Origin: Pisaster brevispinus
Lineage: Eukaryota; Echinodermata; Asteroidea; Forcipulatida; Asteriidae
Direction of reading: 5' to 3'
Length of the DNA stretch: 64,000 nt
Assembly: GCA_023634235.1 (NCBI GenBank)
Contig: JAMKCF010000015.1
Span: 3,759,698-3,823,697, forward strand
The position numbers were made by a program, and so were the translations under genes. The notes under the pieces are model-generated. The model made no database searches. It was not told the DNA's origin and saw only the letters and a list, made by a program, of their open reading frames with translations. Positions 45,501-57,100 of this stretch are shown here, one piece after another (positions within the stretch are counted from its first letter, which is position 1; every line of letters starts with the position of its first letter).

Positions 45501-46736
45501 AAAAGGAAGAGGAGGAGAGAATACGCAACATCCCTGACCCTGACATGCCTCCAGGACACAAGATGATGCCTAAAGAGGAACGTCTCAAGACATTATCAGT
45601 GCTTAAAGACAGTAAGTGCCTGACTGATCAGAGCTTAGCTCGACACTCAACTGTGAATCGATTTGTCTTTGAGGTAGAATAGGTCCAGTGTACTAGGGTA
45701 GATAGTGAGAAACTCAAAAACACTCATCATGAACTCATCGTTTCTGGTTCACCGAACAGTGAAGGGCTTCTTCGATTGTAAAGAACAAACAAATATACAT
45801 ACTCAATTGATTAGCAGGCACTAATGCACACAAGATTATGCTTCAAGAACTTTATTGAAAATATCTTATTTGTCACAAAAATATCTCAGGCTATCCATTT
45901 ATTTAAAACAATTACAAAGTATTATACACCATGAGCATCACTGAGTGAGGGATTTGAGCACTATATAAAAAGCCAGAGTTTTATTATTATTATTTATATT
46001 ATTATTTCATCTTATCACAGTATGCAAAAGAATGATCACATTTTCCTTTGTGCCGGTAACTCCTCAAGTCGGGCTACGTCTCGTAGCCTTAGATCTCAAG
46101 GGTCTTTCTTCTTCTACCATAATGTATGGGTACGATTTTGGTTTTACCTGTACCTCTGTGTGATGAGTCCTGCAGAAAAACCATTCACTGGGGACTTGGA
46201 TGGGATTCGAACCCACAGCTGCCATGAACCCGCCCAAAAGAACCCATTATACACATTGCTTATCACACACCATACCCTTTATCCCCGATACAATTATCAC
46301 ATCAGATAATGTACGAGTTCAGATAAACAAACCAAGCACACAGTCGACTCTCGTCACAACAAGATCACTGGGATTGGCCAAATACCTTCTTTATAACAGG
46401 AACGTTGTTGTCAGAGGCCGGCAAAACAAAGAAACACAAAATGAGATTCGGGACTTCAGAATGCACTCTTTATAAGCAGAACCTCTTTATAATGAGAGCC
46501 GAGTGTACATGCAAGAGTGAATGAGCATTTTGTATTTAAAAAGTGGGTGTACATTCTTTTGTTTACTTTTTTTAGAGTTAATAGAGTTGCAGAAAGAGTT
46601 GCACAAGCTGCCGCTTAAAGCTGAAACAATCCGAGCAAAGACAAGAGAGGCAGAAGTCAACTCGCAGCTGGCGGAGGTAGAGGAGGCCATCAAGATCTTC
46701 TCAAGGTCAAAGGTCTTTGTCAAAGTTGATAGCTGA
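42505..46736 (+). CDS. ENKD1: Enkurin domain-containing protein 1, six coding exons
   Basis: Exons are 42505-42703, 43146-43318, 43940-44065, 44452-44609, 45475-45611 and 46576-46736; all have GT-AG sites and matching phases. The product has 317 residues, near the length of vertebrate ENKD1 (about 346). The N-terminus contains QGSIGRLLQVQGEP. A basic RRMRQIQSLNRRKKNADEK block follows, then proline-rich linker, NFIAHNARLAKKHQPP, and YLKGRQQQWKKEEEERIRNI. The C-terminal enkurin domain (about 225-317) has MPKEERLKTLSVLKDKLIEL and LPLKAETIRAKTREAE. In vertebrates ENKD1 binds microtubules and centrosomal proteins and acts in cilia and spindle orientation. The start ATG follows an acceptor at 42475, so a noncoding first exon is likely. 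The gene looks intact. Confidence 0.93.
44748..44988. mobile_element. MITE, ATTTCATAGAGCTGCTTA family, 241 bp
   Basis: It opens TTGGCCCAATGTTATAGAGC and closes TATGAAATTGGGCCC. A second inner set, TTTCATAGCGCTGCTAACCG, is shared with 50445-50733. It lies in ENKD1 intron 4. Confidence 0.8.
46170..46290 (-). repeat. Possible tRNA-like SINE piece
   Basis: On the minus strand GTGGGTTCGAATCCCATCC resembles a tRNA B box. No convincing A box is seen. It lies in ENKD1 intron 5. Confidence 0.35.
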
Positions 46737-46752
46737 TAGTGAACGCAAAGTG

Positions 46753-47121
46753 ACCCATTTCATAGAGATGTTAAAAAGGCTGGGTCGTCATGATCGAAGC
46801 AGGCCTCCAGCTGTACATGGAATTATGAACTCTCCCCCAGTTACTGCACTCGACCTCCCTCCATTTTCATCCATGGAGCGAGAGTGTGCAGTAACTGGGT
46901 GAGAGTTCATAATGCCATTTACAGCCACAGGCCTGCTTTGAGCATGACGAAAAAGCCACTTTTAGCGTACATTATTTGCCGCATGAAACAGTATTACTGC
47001 TCTGATAACTAGTCAAGATGCTGTGTGTTGTTAATATGGTTGTGACCGGTTCCCTGGCATTTTTTTGCTAAGCGTATAAAGTAAGTTCATCTTTTCTGCT
47101 TAACAGCTCTATGAAATGGGA
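46753..47121. mobile_element. MITE in the ENKD1 3' UTR, with nested foldback
   Basis: ACCCATTTCATAGAGATG at the left and TTAACAGCTCTATGAAATGG at the right are inverse. Inside, 46786-46949 is an imperfect palindrome: CGTCATGATCGAAGCAGGCC pairs with GGCCTGCTTTGAGCATGACG, and TGAACTCTCCCCCAGTTACT has its inverse near 46890. It begins 17 bases after the ENKD1 stop codon. Confidence 0.75.
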
Positions 47122-47631
47122 CAATTTCAGTTCGCTTTGTGTCTCCTCACCAATTTTTCATTTTTGATTATTATTCTTGTCGCTGATTATCTTTGTCTTT
47201 TGACTCTTTGTACAAATTAGTAGAGATGTATATATTGTGAAAGTCTGTGTATAAATTTAAAGATTCTTGTATACTTTACCTAGGTCACACAGGGTGAAAG
47301 CAAAAAACAACAACAACCCCAAAACACCTAAAACATTGCCCGATGCCCAATATCCATGTTATGATTTCACAGATTTCAGGGACAATCGTTTCAGTATCTC
47401 CCCACAAATTGTATGATTTATACAAAAGTAAAAGTTACTTTGTACTATTAAGAACCACATTATAGCAGAGAGGCTGGAAGTTGGAATGTAGAAATACAGA
47501 CCATAGTTGCTCACTGCTAATTGAAAAGTCTGCATCCAAATTGATCACACAAATTAACACGTGTACAGGAATGGGACAAAAAATTGTGTCAAAATTAAAA
47601 CTAATTTGTCTGAAACATGCGCGGATGCATT

Positions 47632-47963
47632 GACCATGTCACCTTTGTTTACAAAAAGAGTGACCTTCTACATTCCAGGGCCTTTCTGGCAGGCAAGATA
47701 TACTACACTGGTCAATGGGAAACTTTTTGTGACATAATTTCCCCATAATTTCAAGTGTTATAAAAATAACTGCTGAACCAGTTTTGAGATGTGCCCCCTT
47801 TCTTCATATCAAAAGTTGATAAAAATCAGACAGTGCAATCTCCATAAAGATTTTATAAGATTTTATATGTTCTTCCATTGGGCTGTGTACAAACTGTGCC
47901 TGCAGGAAGTCCAGGCTGTGGCTCTTTTGTAAACATGTGATGTCACAGGTCACATGGTCTATA
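47632..47963. mobile_element. Non-autonomous repeat, CTGTACAGC family
   Basis: It opens GACCATGTCACCTTTGTTTAC and closes GGTCACATGGTCTATAC. The interior matches 11453-11772 in the same orientation (GGCAAGATATACTACAC, CAGTGCAATCTCCATAAAG, GTCCAGGCTGTGGCT). Confidence 0.75.
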
Positions 47964-48281
47964 CCTTGATGACAGATCGCAATGATTTATCTTGTACAAA
48001 ATAGACGCATTAACATTTTAAAGAAAAACAATAATACACAAAAATTACAAAGAAATACTGTAGAATGAGGCCCTCCCCTCCCTGAAAAGTATCGATAAAA
48101 TTGTTATGGGTGATAGGTCAGATAAAAATACTTCCTATTGTTAACAATGCTTGTTGTTTCTAGTACAGTGTGTATAAAGTTTATATAATATTGAATTCCT
48201 GATGCCTTAATATGTTATGTACATGATGTCTTATTTTGTGCAACTCTTGTAAGTTTTTTCAAACGTTGCAGTGATGATCTG

Positions 48282-48287
48282 AATAAA
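48282..48287 (+). terminator. Possible ENKD1 polyadenylation signal
   Basis: AATAAA lies about 1.5 kb after the stop. If used, the 3' UTR would include both MITEs upstream. Other AATAAA-like words may be used instead. Confidence 0.3.
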
Positions 48288-48299
48288 GCGAAACAATAA

Positions 48300-51200
48300 C
48301 ATTGCAGTCACGATTCAAAATATTACTCTTGGCGTTGCTTTCTTCTTTGTGTTGACTTCAAACATAATCTCAAGATTTAAGACAAACTACATTAAGACAA
48401 TCGATGGTATTGGCACCAATGAGTGAACAGTGTTGGACCTGAGACCAGAGACCAAACAAGGTCCACACGATGTAGGGACTTCCAACACTATGTGGACTTA
48501 CACATTGTTGTAAAATAGGATTTTACTGAAGTGTACAGAATAAAGGAATGCCCACAGAGTGACTGCAAGACAGAGCTGTGTGTGTGTTTGAGTGGGTTTT
48601 TTTTTTGGGGGGGGGCACCGAAGGGGCCACTTCCCTTTACGAAGTTAATCAAAAGCCTCCTAGGATGTCTCTTGTAGCTGTTATCTTGAAGGTGTTTCAT
48701 TAAAAATGCAAATGTTGAATCTGTAATGAAATCTAATTTTTAAACCCAGGATCTCCAGCTGCCTGTGATCTATTTGCAAAGGAGAACACATTCTAATGGA
48801 TCAAATGCCTTTTGTTACATAAACGGTCTCATAATTCACAAACTTCAAAAACCTGTCTGGAAATGAATAATGATAAGACGCCTGTAGATAAAGCGCTATA
48901 TTAAAAACTAGTTATTATTATTATTGACATTACATTTTGAGTAACTCTCTGTATTACAATATCCATGTTTACAAAGCAATGTACTGAAAGATGTGGGCAT
49001 TGTTGAAGGAATCGGTACGATTTTCCATTGCAATGATTTACCAAAGATGATTAAAGGTTTCACATCCTTCTTTGACTTCCTTCCACGACATGCAGCGCAC
49101 TTACACGCACCTGTCCTGTCCCTATTTTGTTCGCAATCCGATTTCATTTTTCTTTCTTTAAAATTTTGGTTGGTGATATGGTGTGATTAAATTCTAGATA
49201 TTGAGAGTTGGTTTTCTTTTATCAGTTTATGTAACCCCCCCCCCAAATTTTTTTCAAATTTTTTACAAATAAAAATAAACCAACAACAAAAACAATTACA
49301 CACATTGACAGCAAGTATTTTTTACCATATTGTAAAACTTCTATTTATCTTGAAAAATCTTACAATATAAAGAGCATGTTTAACAACCCCCAGCAAAATA
49401 CAAAAACAAAAACAACGAAACTATTTTTAAGATCAATCATTCTAAAAATTTAATACACAATACACATTTAAACAGCACCAATTTTGTTTTTCTAACATAA
49501 CAAAGCAAATTCATCCTGGCCATTATATTTCTACATTGAAAATAACAATAGTAATCTTCAAAAGCGTTGCTTATGATTTGGGTAAAAAAAAAAAAAAAAA
49601 AAGAAGCTAAGCAAGCACAATATTAGGTTAATTCCCTCCGAAAAATTACCTCCCCAAAGTTCACGGGGTCATGCCATCAAAATGTCCATACATATTTTTA
49701 GCAGAGCTGGACCTGATTTTACAAAGCACTAAGATTAATCTCAAGATGAATTTGCCACCAATTCAACTTTAACTGCTAAAGCAAAATGTAATTTCATAAA
49801 GTATATAGTACTCATGGGGATAATGAAGACCCTTTTAATTAAAAGAATAAATCTTGGGAAATTGGGGTCCAAAGCTTGATTTCACCTAGGGGACAGCAAG
49901 ACTTTGGACTGTGTTTTCCAATTTTCAATGGCAAAGCTGAAAAGTTTTTCTCATCAGCTGAAAAGTTGCATTCCATAAATAACATGAATCTGAACTCTTC
50001 TTAGTGAAATCGACCAAAATCCACTTTTAATCTGATGAAATTATTTATTCAATAATGTAATCAAAATGTCTTTGGGCGATGAGCATGACAACATGACAAC
50101 ATCTGCATAATTAACTGAGCATAAGAAAACATCCAAATGAATTCGAGACAAGGCAAATATTGGCATAGTTAGCAGTAAAATAATTAGGTTAATACCAATT
50201 CCAGCCCATTATTACTTGGCTGCGACTGTGATAGCTAAACAGAAATAATAACCAGTACAATGACTTGCTTGGTCACAAGTGAATGCTCAATTTGAACTCC
50301 TCAGTTTGAAAAATGTTACCAACCTCAACATTTCAAACTGGATACACAGCGGATAGCAGTAAATCTTATTTGATATATCATTTTCCCAAGTCAGATAATA
50401 GTCTCTCAAGATTAGATGAGCAGCTTAAAAAATACATATGAACAGGGCCCAATTTCATAGAGCTGCTTAACGGCCGATTTTGTGCTTACTGCACGATTTC
50501 CATTTCATAGCGCTGCTAATCGTAAGCACATGAAAAGGCATGCTAACCTTCCGGTGCTTACTGTATGAAAATGAACGACGTAACAATGCAAATACATGCT
50601 GAACGCGCAAGCTGACTGCCTAATTTTCTTGCTAACCTGTGAAATATGCTTACATACGCTTAAGCAAATTTTTCTGCTATAGTTAGCACAAAAATGTGCT
50701 TACCATTAAGCAACCCTATGACATTGGGGCCTGGTTAATCCAATACTAGTTGAAAGGTGGACACCATGTTTGACCCGATGATGTATGTATTTATTGTAAA
50801 AAAAACCAACCTTAAGACACATTGATGCTTACAATGTAAATTCTAAACGATGGCAAGAACATGTTGTGAACATTGGCTGCAAAACTAATATGGCACAAAA
50901 CTAATCAGTAAGATTAATTGAATATTTCTTCATGTGTATTATTTTTAAATGAGCGACATCTACACTTCCCGTGAATGAAGTAATTTGTTTAGGCGTTTAG
51001 TATGATTGCATTGATGCCCATAAATGCAAATTTCCCTTTGTGAAATCACAGAGGTAAGAAATAAGGTTTTTTCCCCAAGATGACATCAAAATTACTCAAA
51101 GACAAATATTTCACTAAGGTGATTTTGTTTTTACAAAAAAAATGAAGATTTTGACAATGTTATTAAACAATTTTAAGGCACATTGGGATTTTGAAAAAAA

Positions 51201-51770
51201 TGTGAAAGTAATTAACATTCACTTCAAAATTGTGAGTGCTTGCAAAGTTGGTGGTTGTATCCCAAATATTTTGTGTGCAAATCATCATAAAAACATTTGC
51301 TTAAATGAAAGTACCAATAACCCTGAGAAGTACTTCTGCCGTACAATTAAAAGCTGACACAATGAAATGGCAAGTGATACAAATTAAATGTCCAAGAATT
51401 AGGGTAAAAATACAATCGTGGCCCCCCTCCCCCCCCCCCCCAAAAAAAAAAAAAAAATCAGACCAGAGCTACATGTACTTCTTTTGGTTTACACGCAAGT
51501 ACATATGCAGTTACAGTTACATTTTACATACGCTAATAAAACCTCTGGATGTTTTGTTACAGTGATGTCATAAGCCGTATTTTAAGTAGGATTTGAAACT
51601 TTGGTGTCAGAGGTCACAATCCAGTAAGGTTTGCGTGTACATCATGACCATGAAAATGTCTCTCTATGAGCTGAGGTGGTTCTGAAAAAAAAAACTGGTG
51701 ATGTAACAAACCAAGAATACAAAAAAGGGAAAACAAAAGGTCTTCCATTTTTTATGGTCACAAATCATTT
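48300..51770. other. Repeat-rich intergenic region
   Basis: No gene is seen. A tail-like GCGCTATATTAAAAACTAG followed by (TTA)n lies at 48893-48925, typical of SINE or LINE ends. A 49.9-kb block matches 34739-34915. Poly-A and poly-C runs lie near 49586, 49236 and 51425. Confidence 0.5.
50445..50733. mobile_element. MITE, ATTTCATAGAGCTGCTTA family, 289 bp
   Basis: It opens GGGCCCAATTTCATAGAGC and closes with AAGCAACCCTATGACATTGG. About 170 bp of the interior match 44748-44988 closely, including CATGAAAAGGCATGCTAACC. Confidence 0.8.
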
Positions 51771-52000
51771 TCTTACGCCGCACCATTTCTTTGGAATAGT
51801 CTTCCTGTGCATATTCGCCAGGCTAGTTCTTTACACTGTTTTAAGTCTCTGTTAAAAACTCATTTGTTTGAAGCTGCTTATTTGTAATCTGCTTATTTGT
51901 AATTGTATCTTTCACTCATTGTATATTTTATTGTTCTCTTTATGCGCTTAGAGGCTTTTGCATTAGGCGCTTTACAAATGTCTTTATTATTATTATTATT
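51771..52000 (+). mobile_element. 5'-truncated LINE, 3' end
   Basis: The frame 51771-51887 reads AAPFLWNSLPVHIRQASS, then LHCFKSLLKTHLF, and stops. That is the typical C-terminus of reverse transcriptase in L2/CR1/Jockey-like non-LTR elements. A short 3' UTR with GCGCTTTACAAATG follows and ends in (TTA)n. The rest of the element is missing, as is usual after incomplete reverse transcription. Confidence 0.8.
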
Positions 52001-52791
52001 CATATGGAAATTCTAAAAACTGGGGTGCTCCACAAGGAAATGTGTGTACAAAGTCTATGGGAAACTGTTAAGTGCAGGGACAAAGGAAAGACAATGCTCC
52101 GCAAAGAGAATGCTCCGCAATAATGCACTTTTGAGAATGGATGGGTTTCTTGCCGTCAGTGGAGCCAGTTTGTGGGAAGTGGGCGAGAGAACGGTCACCA
52201 ACTTACCCTTATGTCATTTTATACTTCTCTAACATGAGACAAAAACTAAAGCAATAACATTCAACACCAGATTATTTTCCAATCTACACATGTAACAAAT
52301 ATAATACTGCCAGTTTGAGTACACTATAAAACATTTTTAAAAACCAGGACTTTGAAAAATGCATCTTATCTACATGTATTTAACAGGTTTTTCTACTTCT
52401 ACAAAAAAAGCATCATACTTAATTTCACAATTTAGTTATGATTATTCTCCATGATTACAGAAAATCTGAATTTGCATAGATAATGACATCTCTGTAGAAA
52501 ATGTATTTGGAGTTAATTTGTAATATTCATGTATATATACACACTGTGTGAAGCAGCATCAAATAATCACAGCATAATTAATGGGGATCTCATAAGAATG
52601 ATAAGCATAAAATTATTCTGCATAATTTTCTTTGACATTATTGCTTTGGAGAGAGAATTAAATTCAGAGAATAATTTAATGAAATTTACTTTCATCTTGA
52701 TAAAAAACACAAATTATGTTGTCATAATTTTTGCTAGGGAGACACAAAATTACAAAGCTAATACAGACGTCACAACAAAGATAAAGAGCTT

Positions 52792-53272
52792 AAAGGCCGT
52801 GTTACACGAAGCAATTTACAGGCAACCAGTTCCAGTCAATCTCCAATAATTCAGAAAATTCAATCACATTTTAGTTTTCTTGTTATTTTCTTGGGAATAG
52901 TGAGTTACAGCTAGAAGAATGTCTCTTTTGTGCTGCCAAAGTGTTCCTTGTGTATGCAGTGCAGTTGGTTGCCTCCAAGTTGCCCTAAAACAATGCCCTG
53001 TGTGACATGGCCTTGAGACAAAAAATAATCCAGTATTCTTTGTCCTCCTTTGGGCCTTGTCACACGAGGCAACTTTTCCCAGGCAACTTGGAGGCAACCA
53101 ACTGCAGTGCATTCTACAGGACTACTTCGGTAGCATATGAGTCATTTTTCAAACAAATGTCTTACGATCCCTAAGAAAACTATGTGAACATTCAAATGTG
53201 AGTGCCTTCTCTTCTTGAAGACTGCCTGAAACTGGTTGCCTGTAAATTGCCTCGTGTGACGTGGGCCTAAGT
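52792..53272. mobile_element. Nested palindromic MITE, 481 bp
   Basis: The outer ends are inverse: AGGCCGTGTTACACGAAGCA and AATTTACAGGCAACCAGTT at the left, and AACTGGTTGCCTGTAAATTG followed by CCTCGTGTGACGTGGGCCT at the right. A second inverted pair lies inside: GTTGGTTGCCTCCAAGTTGC (52963) against GCAACTTGGAGGCAACCAAC (53083), followed outward by CACAC and GGCC words that repeat the outer motif. No coding frame is found. Confidence 0.8.
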
Positions 53273-54060
53273 CCAAGTTGTGGGTACATGTTTTGAATTA
53301 TCTAATAGACCATGTAGACAGAGCCCTTGTATTGGCTGCCAATGCCGAGGTCAAACAATGGAAACATGCCTGGCCCACACGACTCTCAGCCAATGGAAGG
53401 TCTTCAGTGACCCCAGTGAGGGCGCTGTTTGGATCTTCTGAGGTCATATGCAAAGAGTCTATGGATGTGACTTGCCACGAAAAGCAAGAACACAATACTC
53501 AGAATGGGATCAATATTGATTCATTTTTCTTCTGTCTTTCTAATGCAAATCATTGAAACATGACCCGTGAAAGTACAAAGGTTATGAAACTCTACAGCAT
53601 GTAACGGAACGTTAAGCCTCGCCTACCATCCGAACTCCATCCAAAAACGCCCATGTAGGTAATGCGTACAATAAATGCATACAGCTCTACAACGTGAAGG
53701 AATGCACTACACAAACAACAAATGCACAATGCAGGAGTCAAAATGGCAACAGCTTGCTTTTCGTGATGCCATTTTCACGTAGCTGTCTTTAGGTAGACTT
53801 TTGGGCGTGCTGTCATGGTTGTGATTTATCAATGAAGTAATGGATCTGTCAATTGTTACATGCAGCTAGCTTCACATTTTGCTGCATTTGCACAATTCCA
53901 GAGAAAATATTTACTAAGGTCGTGACAAATATCGCTTCTCTTGAAGTTGTGAATATTCTTTGGTGAGTTTATCCCAAGCTTTCACACAGTCATAATGGCA
54001 GTTGTCCCTACAGACTACTAAAGCATACAAAAATATTTCCAATTTTGGGTGAACAAAACA

Positions 54061-54066
54061 TTTATT
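54061..54066 (-). terminator. Possible P4HA polyadenylation signal
   Basis: AATAAA on the minus strand lies about 75 bases after the stop codon at 54139. Confidence 0.45.
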
Positions 54067-54138
54067 TGTTACAAAAAACAAAAAAACAGAATACAACCCT
54101 GAAACTGAAGCCATGAAGCATCAACTGGTTGTCTACTT

Positions 54139-57100
54139 CTAATACTTGACGTCTTGTGTTATACCGCATTTACGACGGAACTCCTGCCCGTGCTCATGGA
54201 TCCATATGTTGGAAACTGAAGGAATAAAAAGGAAATTTATATCAGACCAAAATAAGGAGCACCAAATGAGACTTATTGTTGCATTTGCTGCCGATAAAAG
54301 GTGGTGTCTGCTAGCACTTCCTCTGAACCATCAGGGTCAAATTTCATGGCTCTGCTTACCGTAAGCAAAGAATCGGCGCTTACAGAAGCAGGGAATTCCG
54401 CAATTACATTGAGCGTATTTCCTGGGTTAGAAGAGTTGCACCTCTTGCAAAACATTCGCAGCGGAAATAGAGCTGCGGCGTAAATTTGCTTAATGGGTTG
54501 GTGAAATGCTTACCCCACTTGGAACCTGCTAAGACTGGACAAGCTGCATGCCTCGTGTCATAATCACCATCGCCAGACGGAAAGAGATTGAACCAGAACG
54601 CTGCTATACCCTGAGGAATCAAACGGCATTCACATCAAAATAAATTTGTAGTGCGCAACAACAAGTTTTAAAATCTTCAGGCTCAAGCAAAAACCTTCCC
54701 TTCGTTGGTGGCTAGGTTCTCTCAATAAAAATGAGAGGCAAATAGAAAATTAAGCATTTATGAAGTCAGAAGAATTCTTGAGAAAGTGTAGGCCTGGCCT
54801 TGGACATTCGTTTAATTATTCCCCACTGATGAATAATCACAGTGAACAGTACATCTCTTATTTGGTTTTTACCCATACACAGAAGTGTATAAAATCCTCT
54901 TTACTCGGACCTTTCCCCCAAGTCCTGTGAAAAAAAAAAAAAAAAAAAAAGGCAAACTACTCGGGTGGGATTCGAACACATGACCTTTGCCATTCTAGAA
55001 GAGATGTCTTACTAACTAGACCAACGAGATTGCCCGAGTTTGAATCCTAGTATACAGTGCTTCACACACCTCGGTGTTTGGGTAAAACCAAATAATACTC
55101 TTTACCGATGCAAATTTAACCGTTTACTAAAAGTACCTTTCTTGGCAATATTCTTGCTCCGACCATTGGAAACACAGTAGCTCCTCCAGCAGGCACATCT
55201 GACATCTGTCAATACAACATCCAATGTGAAAATAAAACAATTACACAACAGTACCCAGCTCTTAGACTCACCTCTAAAATAACCCCCCAAAATAGAACCG
55301 GGAGAATAGCAAGTGAATATGTATCTTCCCCGCTTCACTTGTGAGACCACAAAAAGGGTATTTATGAAAGGGAATAAAAGAGTACTGAGGGGATCTTAAA
55401 CGGCTTTGTAAGACCCTTGCACCTCGCAGGGTCTTGGACACGTCTACGACTCAAATTTAAGACTGAACATTTATTCTCGTTTTCCATTCATCCTGTTATT
55501 GGCACTAATACACTGTGCAAGCCTCGCGCATATTCAATCATCAGGACCCGTTTAAGTGCACAGCTTTGTTTCCTTCACAGCAAGCTGCGTGGGACCAAAG
55601 TGGTCCCCAAAATGTTCCAATTGGCATGAGACTTGCACGGTCTATTCTACTGTTGGATGTGTAACAAATAAATATTGAACTAGCTTTCTAGAAACGATTC
55701 ATGAATCCTTTCTTATTAGACTGCTGAAAACAATAATAATAATAATAATAATAATAACAAGTTCCTTATATAGCGCATTTTACAATAACGTATCAATGCG
55801 CTTTACATTAGTGCCCTGGTCATTGGGCCAATAGCATTCCTTTAATCTTTCTCAGCTCCCTGGGGAGTGTACAGCCCCAAGCTGCCGTGGCGCTCAGAAG
55901 GCTTTTTCAAACACAATATCAACCTCTAACCTCGCAGGTACCCACTTATACCCCTGGGTGATGTACCGTTTCTTTCAAACTACTTATTTCAGTTACCAGA
56001 AAGTTGGAGTAATGTCTTCTAATTATACAGGTTGAGAATGACTGGGTTTCTAAGTATGTGGTACCACTATCAGTAAGTCAAGTCAGGGTTCAGAATCTAT
56101 GACATCAATAATAATAGACATCAAATGTTGTCCACCTATGCTGTTTGAGAAGACATCGACTGACATTGCAAAACCAAACACTTAATCCTAATACAAAACC
56201 GTTTGATAGATCGATAGATATTTAAGAAGCTTTATATGAAAAATACATCAATTTCCAGATGAAGATTCTAGTAAAAGATGATTTAAATTATATGTAAAGT
56301 TTGTGGAAAATGCATTTTAACATAAAAGATCAGTAGAATGTTCAGTTTTGGTTTTGTTTTTTTCTTTCCAGAAATACAGGATTTTCATCACATGGTCAAT
56401 TTTATAAGACTCTGAAGCAAATTGGTTTCAGGATCAATGCTTCCAAAAGCCGATAAACAGGACACTATCACCAGGAGATATTCTACGCTCTGTTGCAAAA
56501 CCTTTCAATGGTGGAAAATGAACCACGTTAGGTATTTCAAAACTTGTACCCTGCATAATGTCAAATGTGACCCACTCTGTGAAAATGAGTCAGATGTCGC
56601 CCAATGCATTATTATGTAATGGACAATTCAATGTGGAAAATATTATTATTATTATTATTATTTAATTATTTTTTTTACTTTTTAAGATCTATATTTGCAT
56701 GGTTAACTTTCAGAACACTTATTTTTAGGCAATAAAGCTATGAATACAACAATTTTGTGATCATACTTTAGTCTAAATTGTATCCTTTTGCGCGAAATGG
56801 TAGTTTAAAAGGTCACTTTACCTGTAATTCGTTTTTAACAAAAAATGATATATTGACTAATTTCAAACAGGAGTAACTCAGCAACACGATACACCCCAAA
56901 GCTTAGACATATACCAAATAACTGCTGCTGGTGTGTTCTTTCCAGCCATGCATATAACTCAATTCTTTAAATTGTCAACATCTGACTCATTTTCACAGAG
57001 CGGGTCACAAATACCAGAATTTTTAAACAGTAGATCCAGGTAACCCACCAATTACCCAATAATACTTACGTAGAACAGCATAGTGGCAATGCGATTGCCG

